Notes: generated from the sequence alone by a model not told the origin. A DNA stretch of 19,553 nucleotides from Sphingobacteriaceae bacterium UBA6709 (GCA_002454425.1 DKIV01000040.1:1-19553); one strand, 5' to 3'. Shown: positions 7,932 to 16,274, counted from the stretch's first letter. Program-made: numbers and translations.

Positions 7932-7964
7932 AGTACTAAATTAAACATTTTAGCGCGTAGCATA

Positions 7965-7991
7965 GCGGTTGCATTTCGAGAATGCAACCGC
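7965..7991 (-). terminator. Hairpin terminator after the aldo/keto reductase
   Basis: A perfect 11-bp stem (gcggttgcatt 7965-7975 with aatgcaaccgc 7981-7991) and a 5-nt loop begin 9 bp after the stop of the reductase. The sequence that follows on the minus strand is not a clean T-run, so termination may be partial and some read-through into the AraC-family gene is possible. Confidence 0.6.
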
Positions 7992-8000
7992 ACTATACTG

Positions 8001-9005
8001 TTAATCAATGAGTCCCATACTAAATTCATCGTAAGGATCACCTGTATCAGTCCCTAAAGGCACGATACTATCAAGAGTAGACAGGTCGGCCTCGCTTAAT
8101 TCAATTTGCGAGGCGGCTATATTCTCCTCCAGGTATTTTCTTCGTTTAGTACCCGGAATAGGCAAAACTCCCCTATTAATGATCCAGGCCAGAGCCAGCT
8201 GCGATGAGCTTATCTCTTTTTCGCGCGCCATAGCTTCGATGGCTTTAACCAATTCAATGTTCCTGTAAAAATGAGCCTCCTGAAAACGGGGAATAGCCCT
8301 CCGAAAATCATTTTCCGGTAGATCCTCAATAGTTCGGATTTGTCCGGATAAGAAGCCACGCCCTAATGGAGAATAAGCAACAAAGCCAATTCCAAGTTCA
8401 TGTAAGGTATTCAAAATGCCACGTTCTTCTACCCTGCGCTCAAATAAAGAATACTCGCTTTGCAGGGCGGAGATAGGATGAACAGCATGCGCTCTTCTTA
8501 TAGTTTCCGAAGACACCTCTGAAAGGCCGAGATAGCCAACTTTTCCCTCCTTTACGAGCTCGCTCATTGCCTCCACAGTTTCTTCTATGGGAGTATTTTT
8601 GTCGAGCCGATGCATATAATATAAATCAATATAGTCGGTGTTTAGGTTTTTAAGCGAACGTTCGACGGCTTTCTTTACGTAATCCTTTTTGCCATTAATA
8701 GCCCAGGTTACCTTATTATTGTCATCTATTTCCCAGCCAAATTTGGTTGCAATAATATACTTATCCCTAGTCCCCGCTGTTGCTTTAGCGATCAATTGTT
8801 CATTTTGAAAAGGGCCGTATAAATCGGCAGTATCTAAAAAATTGCCGCCTAATTCGAGCGACCGATGAATCGTGGCGATGGCTTCCTCCTCATCCGCTTC
8901 TCCATACATATTTCCATTTTCAAAACCCGTCATCCCCATACATCCCAAACCAATGATGGGAACGGTTAATCCCTGGCTTCCCAAATTTATTTTCTTCATT
9001 TCCAT
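8001..9005 (-). CDS. Aldo/keto reductase family oxidoreductase
   Basis: The 334-residue cytoplasmic NADPH-dependent oxidoreductase has the TIM-barrel aldo/keto reductase fold. It reduces aldehydes or ketones to alcohols, with the natural substrate unknown. The catalytic tetrad is visible as D58 (FLDTAD), Y63 (LYGP), K88 (ATKFGW) and H132 (YMHRLD). The coenzyme-binding C-terminal pattern IPGTKRRKYLEENIAA is also present, and the length is usual. The start is either ATG 9005 or ATG 8999 two codons later; both fit and no Shine-Dalgarno sequence decides. The neighbouring AraC-family regulator and the direct repeat upstream suggest inducible expression, perhaps in response to a reactive carbonyl or similar stress, which is inference. 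Confidence 0.93.
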   Translation of the reverse strand: MEMKKINLGSQGLTVPIIGLGCMGMTGFENGNMYGEADEEEAIATIHRSLELGGNFLDTADLYGPFQNEQLIAKATAGTRDKYIIATKFGWEIDDNNKVTWAINGKKDYVKKAVERSLKNLNTDYIDLYYMHRLDKNTPIEETVEAMSELVKEGKVGYLGLSEVSSETIRRAHAVHPISALQSEYSLFERRVEERGILNTLHELGIGFVAYSPLGRGFLSGQIRTIEDLPENDFRRAIPRFQEAHFYRNIELVKAIEAMAREKEISSSQLALAWIINRGVLPIPGTKRRKYLEENIAASQIELSEADLSTLDSIVPLGTDTGDPYDEFSMGLID

Positions 9006-9050
9006 GCTAGTAATTTCAATAATCCAAAGTTCAGCAGGAATATGTTAACG

Positions 9051-9086
9051 GTCGTATGCAAAATCCCGAAAGTTGTATGCAAATCA
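9051..9086 (-). promoter_or_regulatory. Direct repeat spaced 21 bp, likely AraC-type operator
   Basis: The copies gtcgtatgcaaa (9051-9062) and gttgtatgcaaa (9072-9083) match at 11 of 12 positions and begin exactly 21 bp apart, two helical turns. Tandem sites with this spacing, on one face of the DNA, are the usual binding pattern of AraC-family proteins. They lie about 46-81 bp upstream of the aldo/keto reductase start, where an activator would touch the polymerase. The AraC-family gene downstream is the obvious candidate binder. Confidence 0.55.
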
Positions 9087-9109
9087 GGGATTAGCGAAAA
9101 AGGGATAGG

Positions 9110-9277
9110 ATGAGCGCGTGTTTATTACAATCGCATTTACATAAAAAGGCAATCAGCAGTTCACACGACGTAACGCCGAATACTTTCTTTAAAAAACTGC
9201 TTATCAACGAGATGCGCAATCTAATTCTTCTTTCTTCTTATCTATTCTTAGATAATCGAACCGCACAACGAGTTTGA
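9110..9277 (+). CDS. Possible small protein, 55 residues
   Basis: A 55-codon frame starts at ATG 9110 behind a purine-rich AGGGATAGG and reads as a basic, helical peptide containing SHDVTPNTFFKKLLINEM. That phrase has some look of a helix-turn-helix recognition region, but no family is recognised. The frame lies in the 350-bp gap between the aldo/keto reductase and the Fic unit, and its end overlaps the left arm of the inverted repeat at 9243-9290. It could be a real small regulator, the tail of a decayed gene, or chance. Confidence 0.28.
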   Translation: MSACLLQSHLHKKAISSSHDVTPNTFFKKLLINEMRNLILLSSYLFLDNRTAQRV

Positions 9278-9290
9278 CTATCTAAGAATA
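9243..9290. promoter_or_regulatory. Perfect 12-bp inverted repeat ahead of the Fic unit
   Basis: The arms tattcttagata (9243-9254) and tatctaagaata (9279-9290) are perfect inverted copies separated by 24 bp, and end about 75 bp before the first gene of the Fic unit. No T-run follows directly, and the AT-rich stem with a long loop is a poor terminator. An operator bound by a regulator of the Fic pair is a natural reading, as in other toxin-antitoxin-like units, but nothing shows which protein binds. Confidence 0.5.
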
Positions 9291-9364
9291 TTGTGTTACT
9301 TTTATTTTTCTTATCATAAATTGGCACTATATGTGTAATATGATAATCAAAATAGACTTTGAAT

Positions 9365-9580
9365 ATGTTAATGAACAGATCGGATATTGTTGCGCTTAAA
9401 AGTCTTTCCGTTGCGAAAGAATTGGTGTCTCTGGATAGTATCCCCGCTTCTTTCAAGGATGATTTCAATAAGTTTTTCTTCGGCAAGACCTTAGTTAGAG
9501 ATGAACAGAACAGACGTTTTGCCTATCCATCAGATGTACGGAAATGGGTAAGGATATTGGTCCAAAAATACAGCGACTAA
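9365..9580 (+). CDS. Small protein paired with Fic, unknown function
   Basis: A 71-residue protein is encoded 4 bp upstream of the Fic gene, so the two are almost certainly co-transcribed. It has a helical N-terminal half and a compact C-terminal half with FNKFFFGKT followed by FAYPSDVRKWVRILVQKY. There is no signal peptide or membrane segment. The second half, with its aromatic and basic residues, could bind DNA or the Fic partner. It does not match the FicA antitoxin I know, whose inhibitory helix carries an SxxxEG motif; none is present here. Possible starts are TTG 9359, ATG 9365 and ATG 9371; ATG 9365 is chosen as the first ATG. An accessory antitoxin, regulator or target of the Fic enzyme are all possible. 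Confidence 0.65.
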   Translation: MLMNRSDIVALKSLSVAKELVSLDSIPASFKDDFNKFFFGKTLVRDEQNRRFAYPSDVRKWVRILVQKYSD

Positions 9581-9584
9581 TCTC

Positions 9585-10379
9585 ATGTTGCCTCCTTTCC
9601 TAGCGCGGTTTAACAAAGCATTAACTGCTTTTCAGGTTAAATATCCAAGACCAGCGTGGGAACAAAGTTTCAAAAATAACCTCCTCAACGATTTTTCATT
9701 CTTTTCTTCCCGTATAGAAGATCCAAAGCTAAAATACGGAGACACCATTCGCTTTCTTAATAATCAGTTCATAAATAAGGAAAATCTTTCTAGTTTCATG
9801 CAGTTGGAAGACCATCAAAAGGTGTTGGAAGAAATGATTTCCCGCTTTGAGGAATTTGAGCTTTCGGAAGGGCTTATAAAGGATATCCATCGCAATCTGA
9901 TGGGCAGCCATCTTTCATGGAATGGAGATTTCAAGCCGGAGCTTATTGGAAATTATCGTAATTTCCCCGTGGTAGGTTCCAGAGAACCACTTTTTCCCGA
10001 TAAGGAATATGTTCCGCATTACAATCTGGAGGTTAGCATGGCTAGCCACATGGATCTTTTTGTGTACCGCTTCAACAATATTGACAACAGTACTGCCGAA
10101 AATCATCTATTGACAGCACTAACTTATTTCCATAATAAATTTTTAAATTTCATCCATCCTTTCGCTGATGGCAACGGTAGGGTCTGTCGTATCATTATGG
10201 GGACAATTATGATGAAGAACGAATGCCCTCCAATATTTCCGAAGATTGAAAATGATGAAGATATGGTGACTTATATCAGCACGATAATAGACTGCGAGCG
10301 TGAAGATAGCGATTGGCCGTTTGTTGCTTATTTGGCAAATGGGATGGCGGACTACTTAGAAAAAAGATTGAGAGATTAA
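9585..10379 (+). CDS. Fic-domain AMP-transferase, N-terminally self-inhibited type
   Basis: The 264-residue cytoplasmic enzyme of the Fic family transfers AMP from ATP (occasionally another nucleotide or phosphate group) to Ser, Thr or Tyr of target proteins. The core motif is canonical: HPFADGNGRVCR at 191-202, with catalytic H191, D195 and R199/R202. The substrate-holding flap is visible at GNYRNFPVVGSREPLFP (122-138). An N-terminal SSRIED at 41-46 corresponds to the inhibitory SxxxE(G/N) helix, with E45 able to block ATP binding, so this is a class II enzyme. The G/N position is Asp here, a mild departure. No C-terminal DNA-binding domain is seen. The gene lies 4 bp after a small partner gene. 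Its target is not visible. Confidence 0.93.
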   Translation: MLPPFLARFNKALTAFQVKYPRPAWEQSFKNNLLNDFSFFSSRIEDPKLKYGDTIRFLNNQFINKENLSSFMQLEDHQKVLEEMISRFEEFELSEGLIKDIHRNLMGSHLSWNGDFKPELIGNYRNFPVVGSREPLFPDKEYVPHYNLEVSMASHMDLFVYRFNNIDNSTAENHLLTALTYFHNKFLNFIHPFADGNGRVCRIIMGTIMMKNECPPIFPKIENDEDMVTYISTIIDCEREDSDWPFVAYLANGMADYLEKRLRD

Positions 10380-10397
10380 AGAATTAAAATCCAGTTA

Positions 10398-10566
10398 TCA
10401 ATATTCCCTATTCACCATGGAGGTTAATAGCATATCCACAATCATAATATAGCGAACCTCGAAATCTTCGCTTTCTAGAAGTTCAAGATTTCTTCATCAA
10501 GAATATCAGGCGCTGTTTTAAGCCACAAGAAGCCTTTAGCTAAGCTAACCTTCCAACTCGTAAAAC
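10398..10566 (-). pseudogene. Possible decayed reading frame after fic
   Basis: Between the Fic stop and the terminator at 10567-10602, the minus strand reads protein-like sequence in two frames. The upstream piece contains SWKVSLAKGFLWLKTAPDIL then DEEI and stops. The downstream piece, in another frame, contains ELLESEDFEVRYIMIVDMLL and stops at 10398-10400. A one-step frame change near 10475 would join them. No start codon or family is recognised, and the terminator hairpin overlaps the upstream end. This may be a relic displaced by rearrangement, or chance. Confidence 0.25.
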
Positions 10567-10602
10567 TATCGGAGAGCAGCATAATCATCCTGCTCTCCGA
10601 TA
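10567..10602. terminator. Strong hairpin terminator between convergent units
   Basis: A perfect 13-bp stem (tatcggagagcag 10567-10579 with ctgctctccgata 10590-10602) and a 10-nt loop lie 3 bp after the stop of the DUF6850 gene. On the minus strand it is followed by GTTTTACG, a short T-run. It should end the receptor operon and could also stop transcription coming from the Fic side. Confidence 0.75.
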
Positions 10603-10605
10603 AGC

Positions 10606-12159
10606 TTAAAAGACAATTCCTACATTCAATCCCGCTAAGCAACGGCTGTTAAAATCATATTTATTAGTAAACTGACCCTCCAGATTAGCTTTGGCGAAAA
10701 ACATCTTATTGCTATTCTCCTTAAGCCTTTGACTATAGACAACAGGAATATTCACACTAAAAAATGAGGATTTAAGATAACGAAAGTCATTCATCTCCAG
10801 ACCTGATACCGTCGGAAAATCGGCATTTGGACCGCCGTAGATATAGTCGCCTGATAAGTTCGCCGAATACCCTAGTTCTACACCAAATAGCAAGCTAGCA
10901 GCCCTTTTCTCAGCAATTACAGCATTCTTTTTTAAGCCCGTGGTGAACAACAAATTTTCAACCGCTTTACTACTGTTCGGCAACAGATACTTATCAGACA
11001 GCTTTTGGTAGCGCACGCCAAGCAATCCCATCCATGAATAGTCCTGATTGCGTTTCCTCAAAATACTATAATTCAATCCTGCAGTAGTCGTATTGTACGT
11101 TGAACGAACATTTTTCAACAAGATTAAGTAGCCCTGTTGATCTTCCGAATCATCCCGTTGATTTATATATTGTATTCCATCAATATTACGTGAGTAGAAA
11201 TCAAGATCTAAAACGTGACTAAACCGTTCCGTATCTTTTGTTAAGGATAGCTCCGCATTCCAGATATTTCGAAGCGCCGTTCCAACGTAATAAGGCGTTA
11301 AAAAGCCAGCCTGTAAATCTTCCGCCTCACGCTTATAATTTACGCTTACAAATAAACCTATTGCGCCAAGAGACTGGAACTGCAATCCGGCTCCCAAGGC
11401 CTCGCCTTCATAGTTATTAGCTCTTCCGCTACCAACTCTGTCTATTGCATTTCCCAAGCCTTGAAGCTCATAATAAGGCTGATCAACATAATTATTGACA
11501 TTGCCCATTGCCGACTCCTCCTTCATGTTCTGATATGATAAGGTTAGACCAACATGCCTCTTGGGCGATATCGAATAAACAATCGAAGGGCTTACCTGCA
11601 CCTGCATTAAATCATTCTCCGTTCTGATGTCCCGCAGCTTTGCCCCATTTGAAGCCTGGTAACGAGCCGCTAGTCCTAGTGTCCAATGCTCGTGCAACGT
11701 CGGGCTGGTAATAGTAGCCTGCAAATCGTAATGTTGCTTGTTCCAGTCGCTCGGATTTACATCAGCCACAATAAAAGGCATCCCACGATAGGGATCCATA
11801 ATTGAAGCATTGTAGTTGGCGTCATCTACCGTTTCCCGGCGAAAGCCGAATGCTCCGGTAACAAGGAATTCCCCTAGAGTAATGTTCCCGTCCGTGCTAA
11901 TATCCAGCATATTTCCTGAATCTCCCTGCTGGGGACGTTTGAAACTACCGCCGTATTGAGAGAATCCGGCCTGCAGTCGTGAATATTGCAAAGGCTGATC
12001 GAGTTTTGCTCCGCCGGCATTTCCCGACCGCTTCCAAAAACCAGAACGTTCCATCCGCTCGATGGATGTGAGCGTAGGCGTTTCCTGAGCCGAGGCACTT
12101 AAAACCCCAGCCATTAAAGCTACGCTCAGGTATATATATTTAACTTGTAAAATCCTCAT
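10606..12159 (-). CDS. DUF6850-family outer-membrane beta-barrel protein
   Basis: The exported protein of 517 residues (from the chosen start) has a signal peptide MRILQVKYIYLSVALMAG ending at SASAQ. The mature part begins with a SIERMERSGFWKRS segment, typical of this family, followed by many alternating beta-strands and a terminal GLNVGIVF ending in Phe. This is the DUF6850 type of outer-membrane barrel found with DUF4876 proteins and TonB-dependent receptors in Bacteroidota. The frame is open further upstream to 12210, but those 17 residues overlap the previous gene and precede a good signal peptide, so ATG 12159 is preferred. It is the last gene of a three-gene operon and lies 26 bp behind the lipoprotein gene. 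A role as accessory barrel or channel in the same uptake system is likely but unproven. Confidence 0.85.
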   Translation of the reverse strand: MRILQVKYIYLSVALMAGVLSASAQETPTLTSIERMERSGFWKRSGNAGGAKLDQPLQYSRLQAGFSQYGGSFKRPQQGDSGNMLDISTDGNITLGEFLVTGAFGFRRETVDDANYNASIMDPYRGMPFIVADVNPSDWNKQHYDLQATITSPTLHEHWTLGLAARYQASNGAKLRDIRTENDLMQVQVSPSIVYSISPKRHVGLTLSYQNMKEESAMGNVNNYVDQPYYELQGLGNAIDRVGSGRANNYEGEALGAGLQFQSLGAIGLFVSVNYKREAEDLQAGFLTPYYVGTALRNIWNAELSLTKDTERFSHVLDLDFYSRNIDGIQYINQRDDSEDQQGYLILLKNVRSTYNTTTAGLNYSILRKRNQDYSWMGLLGVRYQKLSDKYLLPNSSKAVENLLFTTGLKKNAVIAEKRAASLLFGVELGYSANLSGDYIYGGPNADFPTVSGLEMNDFRYLKSSFFSVNIPVVYSQRLKENSNKMFFAKANLEGQFTNKYDFNSRCLAGLNVGIVF

Positions 12160-12185
12160 TATATTAACATTAAGTTGCCAAACAA

Positions 12186-13424
12186 TTATTTCCTCAGCGT
12201 ATGATTCCAAGATGGCATTTTAGAACCATGCCTTCTGAACATAGGCACCACACCCCGTTCAAAATCTTCCGTACTATTGTTGGTATCTGTTAAGACCGGT
12301 GTACCATCCTCATTCTCTGCTGCCTTCTTTCTCGCTACCCCCTGTGAATTATAGGTAGCGCCCACATAAGTCATACCGGCATCCAGAACAGACGGAACGC
12401 GTTTACCATTGATAGAATTCGCGTTATCTCCGCATTCTACAGCATCAAGAACATACTCTCTCGGAACTTTTGCATACAGCGTAGTACTGGAGCTAACCAT
12501 GTTTCTGGTTCTCATATTTGGGTCATTTGCAGGATCGTAGGCTGTGCCTGCCGGAACTTTGAAAATCACAAATGCGCCCCCAAATACTGGCGTTAAAAAC
12601 TGAGGTAGCGACCCTTTTGATGCCGATCCATTATAGTAGGCATGAACCATGTCTACGGCTGGCTGATTAGGAAAATTGGGATTATCCATATTGAACTCAA
12701 ACTCAGAAGAACTGCCATCAATTGGAGATGCCGGATTATACAACGGCAATTTATGATTAGCCGCAAACTGAGAGATTACAAATGATTCTCCCGCCTTTAA
12801 TGGATAGTCTGTTCCATTTCCCGGAACTTTCCATAAACGCTCAACGTATACATATTTCTCGCCATCTTCTGAAGGCCATAAAGGCTTAACTGTAGTTGCA
12901 TTACCTGGAGTTACATTTCCGAAATATAAACCATCCAGGTAAATAGTTTCGTCAGAATTGTTATAGATCTCATAGAACTGATTTCTGAAATAAAACGGAG
13001 AAGTTCCGGCGTAGAATATCTCACTAAAAATAAGCGGACTTATCTTCGTTCCTGCAATGGATATATCCACGGCTTCGCCGTCCTTAAGTACGGGATAGTT
13101 GATCTTGCTGCCGTTAACATAATAAGTTTCTCCATTTGCATTTTCAACACGCCCTGAGATATTAATACTATAGATTCCCGGAATTAGTCCGCTTACCTGA
13201 GTAGATACACCATCCAGTTGCATCTCCTTTCTAAAACCTTCAGCAAAATTCTCTAAAACTATCTTTAATCCCTTCAGTGCTAACCCATCTACTTTTGAAG
13301 AGGCGTTCACTGAAATCTGACAAGCCCCTACTTTTTTCGCATCCGCGGCATCATCGATACGCTTGCATTGGCTAAACAGCAAGCAAATAATCAATGGAAA
13401 TATGAATGACTTTAAATTATTCAT
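12186..13424 (-). CDS. DUF4876-family lipoprotein
   Basis: The 412-residue lipoprotein carries a signal peptide with FSQC, making C20 the lipidated residue. An acidic pair (KRIDD) just after it resembles the export signal that sends Bacteroidota lipoproteins to the cell surface. Residues about 35-130 form a small beta-sandwich-like domain with GLIPGIYSINISG. From about 130 the sequence FSEIFYAGT, then YEIYNNSDETIYLDG, looks like a lamin-tail-type fold characteristic of DUF4876 proteins. The gene lies 6 bp after the TonB-dependent receptor gene. By position it takes the place a SusD-type lipoprotein would have next to a SusC-type receptor, suggesting a surface ligand-binding role. Its ligand is unknown. 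Confidence 0.88.
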   Translation of the reverse strand: MNNLKSFIFPLIICLLFSQCKRIDDAADAKKVGACQISVNASSKVDGLALKGLKIVLENFAEGFRKEMQLDGVSTQVSGLIPGIYSINISGRVENANGETYYVNGSKINYPVLKDGEAVDISIAGTKISPLIFSEIFYAGTSPFYFRNQFYEIYNNSDETIYLDGLYFGNVTPGNATTVKPLWPSEDGEKYVYVERLWKVPGNGTDYPLKAGESFVISQFAANHKLPLYNPASPIDGSSSEFEFNMDNPNFPNQPAVDMVHAYYNGSASKGSLPQFLTPVFGGAFVIFKVPAGTAYDPANDPNMRTRNMVSSSTTLYAKVPREYVLDAVECGDNANSINGKRVPSVLDAGMTYVGATYNSQGVARKKAAENEDGTPVLTDTNNSTEDFERGVVPMFRRHGSKMPSWNHTLRK

Positions 13425-13430
13425 GACTAC

Positions 13431-16274
13431 TTATTTTATTGTTATGGCCATCTCAAGACCAAAGAAAAAATTATTATTAAGACGAATGAAAGTTCCGGGA
13501 TCGCGCTTCGATTCGACGATCGGGTAACTACGGAACATATTATTTGCCATGAATGATACGCGCATGAAGTCAGCCACCTCTTTCGTTAAATTGAAGTTGA
13601 AGCTAAGAGCCGGCTTATATGATTCTTTTAAGTAATTGCGAGGATTAGGCGAATCGAGCAACTCTTTAAACTCAGGCTCGCCTTTTCGACTGGCGTCAAA
13701 ATCATAGATTTTGGCATCCAGTTTCGAAATATACTTTACAGGAATAGAGTCGTTACCATAGCTGGTCCAGTTACTCTCATTCCATATCACCTGGGTAGCA
13801 AGCGTCATTACTAAGCCCAACCGAGGAATGTTATGCGTGGTACGTAAGGTGGTAAGAAATGATTGATCTGTTCTTTTCGCCAGCCCCTTTTCGTACAAGC
13901 CGATGTGGGTTCTGCCAGCGCCGCCGGTTGAACTGTATTTGTCAAAATATGTATAATCTTTATTGTAAGACTGCACTCGAAGCCAGGCACCGTTCAATGC
14001 CACCGATGTGTTTATCGCATCAAAGCGACCCAAATTCAAGTCAAACTCTACCCCCTTACTTTTCATCACCAGGTTATTGGTAGGTGTATAATACTTAGCC
14101 AACACTGGATTGCTTGCTGCCAGGCGATACACAGCCTGCGTTGGATCAACCCGGGAATATTCATTGAAGATTAGCGGCTTAAAGGTGTTCGGCCCGTAAG
14201 CTAAGGTGTAACCGTTGTTCAAATTTTCCTTAAATGCAGTAACGCTCAATGTTCTATTGGCGGCAAAATTCAAACGCATGCCTAATTCAAACTTTTCGTT
14301 TACGGCAACTTTCAAATCAGGGTTTTCTGTGCTGAACCGACGGGTAGTCGTCATTAAAACCTGTTGATCCTGCGGAATAGCCGAGCTTCCTATTTCATTG
14401 ATATTTACATATTCAAAGTACGCGTCTTCAGGATACAAGTAAAGTGCTGAGGGTGCCTTTGCAAGCTTACCATACGCTCCCTGAATGCTCAACACACGTG
14501 GCACTACATCTACGGAAGCATTGATACGAGGCGACAGCGCATGATTTTTCCCTGAGAAAGCATCGTACCTTAATCCAGCGCTTATATTTAGATACCCATC
14601 CCCAATACCATACCGGAAGTTATCTTCGGCATAAGCACCAAACTGCGTCATGGCAGGAATATCCTTATACCGACGAACTCTAAATGTTGCATTTAGCATT
14701 GAGAGATTTCGGTAAGGGGGTAAATCGTCGTTAAACGTCTTGCCATCACCGAAATTCTTATCCGATTTAAAATCTACACCGACAATAAAGCGATTGTCAG
14801 TAGCACCAATCTTTTTAAAGAAAGTCGCATCTCCGCGGAAGAAAGCATTAAACTCCCGACCATCGATGTCATAGCTACCCAAATAGGTGCTAGGCAAATA
14901 GACTGCATATTTGTCGCGATCCTGCGTTGGAATATTCGTAAGCTTATTTCCATTCTCGTCGTAAATATCCATACCAGGTTTATTAGAAAGTATAGCCCCA
15001 TCGGTAAAAGTCATAGAATAGGGAGCGTTCGCCGCTGTTAGCTGAGATTCATAATGGGAATCTTTATGGATGTAGCCCACTTTAGCCAGGTAATTTAAAC
15101 TTCGCAGCCACGAATCTTTTACAGCAATACTACCGCGAGTGTTGAAAATAAAGCCTAGATCGGTTCCGCTAGACTGTGTGCGCGTAATCTCATCATCAGG
15201 ATTGCGCCGACGCACGTCCTTTCCATAAAAAACATCGGCGGAAGTAGTCGAGCGTAACGCGCCAAACACGTTTGAGTACACAGCTTTACCGGTAAGACGC
15301 TCATAAAATTGATAGTTTTGGACTCGATCTTTTTTTTCACGCACATAATCTACACCCAAGTTCAGGTCTCCGGCATCGGGACCTATATTTGTTCCCTTAA
15401 CTGCCGAAAACTGCGTTAAATTGGCATTAATACGGGCGCGAATATCCAAAGGAGTTACCCCGGCTTTGGTGTTAACGATCACTGCTCCAGAAGCAACATC
15501 GCCATAGGCAACGCCCGGAACACCTCTAATCACCTCTATCGACTCAATGTTGTCCATACTTATATTTCTTACATCGAAACCGCCAGCAGGAGATGCGCCG
15601 CCACTCAACGAAGATCCGGCACCATTCACGGCCGGCGAAAGAGCCTGTAAGTTGGTATTATTAGAAATCGGCGCACCATCCAGGATGATGCTGGTGCCGA
15701 AGGAATTGAAGTTACTCTCGGTAGAAACAGGTAAGCGTACCGATAATTGCTTCGTCGTTGATAACGAAGGATTTGTTATCTGTACTCCTGGTAAAAGTGA
15801 AAAAACATCGACTAAACTTTGCGGTTGCAGGTGATCCATCGCTGTTCTTGAAATTTTTGAGGAGGTTCCTGTGGCTGCTTTTGCCTCAGTAGCAACAACC
15901 GCAATTTCCTTTAGCTTGAAGTTGGCGTCCTTCAGGAACAAATTGAGATCAAGATCGCCATTCACGTCTATCAAGGTATCGATGGTTACTTTACCTAAAA
16001 AACTTACTGTTAAGTTTACCTTGCCGAACGGCACATTCCCTAATGTAAAACTACCGCGGTCGTTGCTGCTGTAAGTGTTAATTCCATAAGTAGGAATGGA
16101 AATCGACGCGCCAGTCATTGCTTGCGGCTTCTGGTTTGTCTCTATCGAATAAACGTGCCCCCGAACCTTATGCGTAGGCGACTGGCTTTGCTGAGCATAT
16201 ACGTAATTCCCCCAATATGTTAAGGCTAACATTACAAGGAAAACACTTCTCAGATTCGAAAAATATATTGTCAT
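13431..16274 (-). CDS. TonB-dependent receptor with carboxypeptidase-regulatory-like domain
   Basis: The 947-residue outer-membrane active transporter draws energy from TonB-ExbBD. After the signal peptide (MTIYFSNLRS to VYAQQ) come a CarboxypepD_reg-like domain of about 80 residues (KVRGHVYS to LNLFLKD) and a plug domain with LLPGVQI, ILDGAPISN and a typical ESIEVIRGVPGVAYGD stretch. A 22-strand-type barrel then runs to the end (NNFFFGLEMAITIK). The 974-codon frame opens at 16355, but the 27 extra residues precede an excellent signal peptide, so ATG 16274 is chosen. The partners are DUF4876 and DUF6850, not SusD, so glycan uptake is less likely than import of a metal complex, cofactor or peptide; the substrate is not shown. 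No Fur box, B12 or other riboswitch was recognised in the long upstream region. Confidence 0.93.
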   Translation of the reverse strand: MTIYFSNLRSVFLVMLALTYWGNYVYAQQSQSPTHKVRGHVYSIETNQKPQAMTGASISIPTYGINTYSSNDRGSFTLGNVPFGKVNLTVSFLGKVTIDTLIDVNGDLDLNLFLKDANFKLKEIAVVATEAKAATGTSSKISRTAMDHLQPQSLVDVFSLLPGVQITNPSLSTTKQLSVRLPVSTESNFNSFGTSIILDGAPISNNTNLQALSPAVNGAGSSLSGGASPAGGFDVRNISMDNIESIEVIRGVPGVAYGDVASGAVIVNTKAGVTPLDIRARINANLTQFSAVKGTNIGPDAGDLNLGVDYVREKKDRVQNYQFYERLTGKAVYSNVFGALRSTTSADVFYGKDVRRRNPDDEITRTQSSGTDLGFIFNTRGSIAVKDSWLRSLNYLAKVGYIHKDSHYESQLTAANAPYSMTFTDGAILSNKPGMDIYDENGNKLTNIPTQDRDKYAVYLPSTYLGSYDIDGREFNAFFRGDATFFKKIGATDNRFIVGVDFKSDKNFGDGKTFNDDLPPYRNLSMLNATFRVRRYKDIPAMTQFGAYAEDNFRYGIGDGYLNISAGLRYDAFSGKNHALSPRINASVDVVPRVLSIQGAYGKLAKAPSALYLYPEDAYFEYVNINEIGSSAIPQDQQVLMTTTRRFSTENPDLKVAVNEKFELGMRLNFAANRTLSVTAFKENLNNGYTLAYGPNTFKPLIFNEYSRVDPTQAVYRLAASNPVLAKYYTPTNNLVMKSKGVEFDLNLGRFDAINTSVALNGAWLRVQSYNKDYTYFDKYSSTGGAGRTHIGLYEKGLAKRTDQSFLTTLRTTHNIPRLGLVMTLATQVIWNESNWTSYGNDSIPVKYISKLDAKIYDFDASRKGEPEFKELLDSPNPRNYLKESYKPALSFNFNLTKEVADFMRVSFMANNMFRSYPIVESKRDPGTFIRLNNNFFFGLEMAITIK

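Noticed and set aside
12160..12210. Longer start for the DUF6850 protein
   Set aside because: It would overlap the lipoprotein gene and place 17 residues ahead of a clean signal peptide.
15547..15834. 95-codon frame antisense to the TonB-dependent receptor
   Set aside because: It is a shadow of the strongly supported plug-domain coding sequence.
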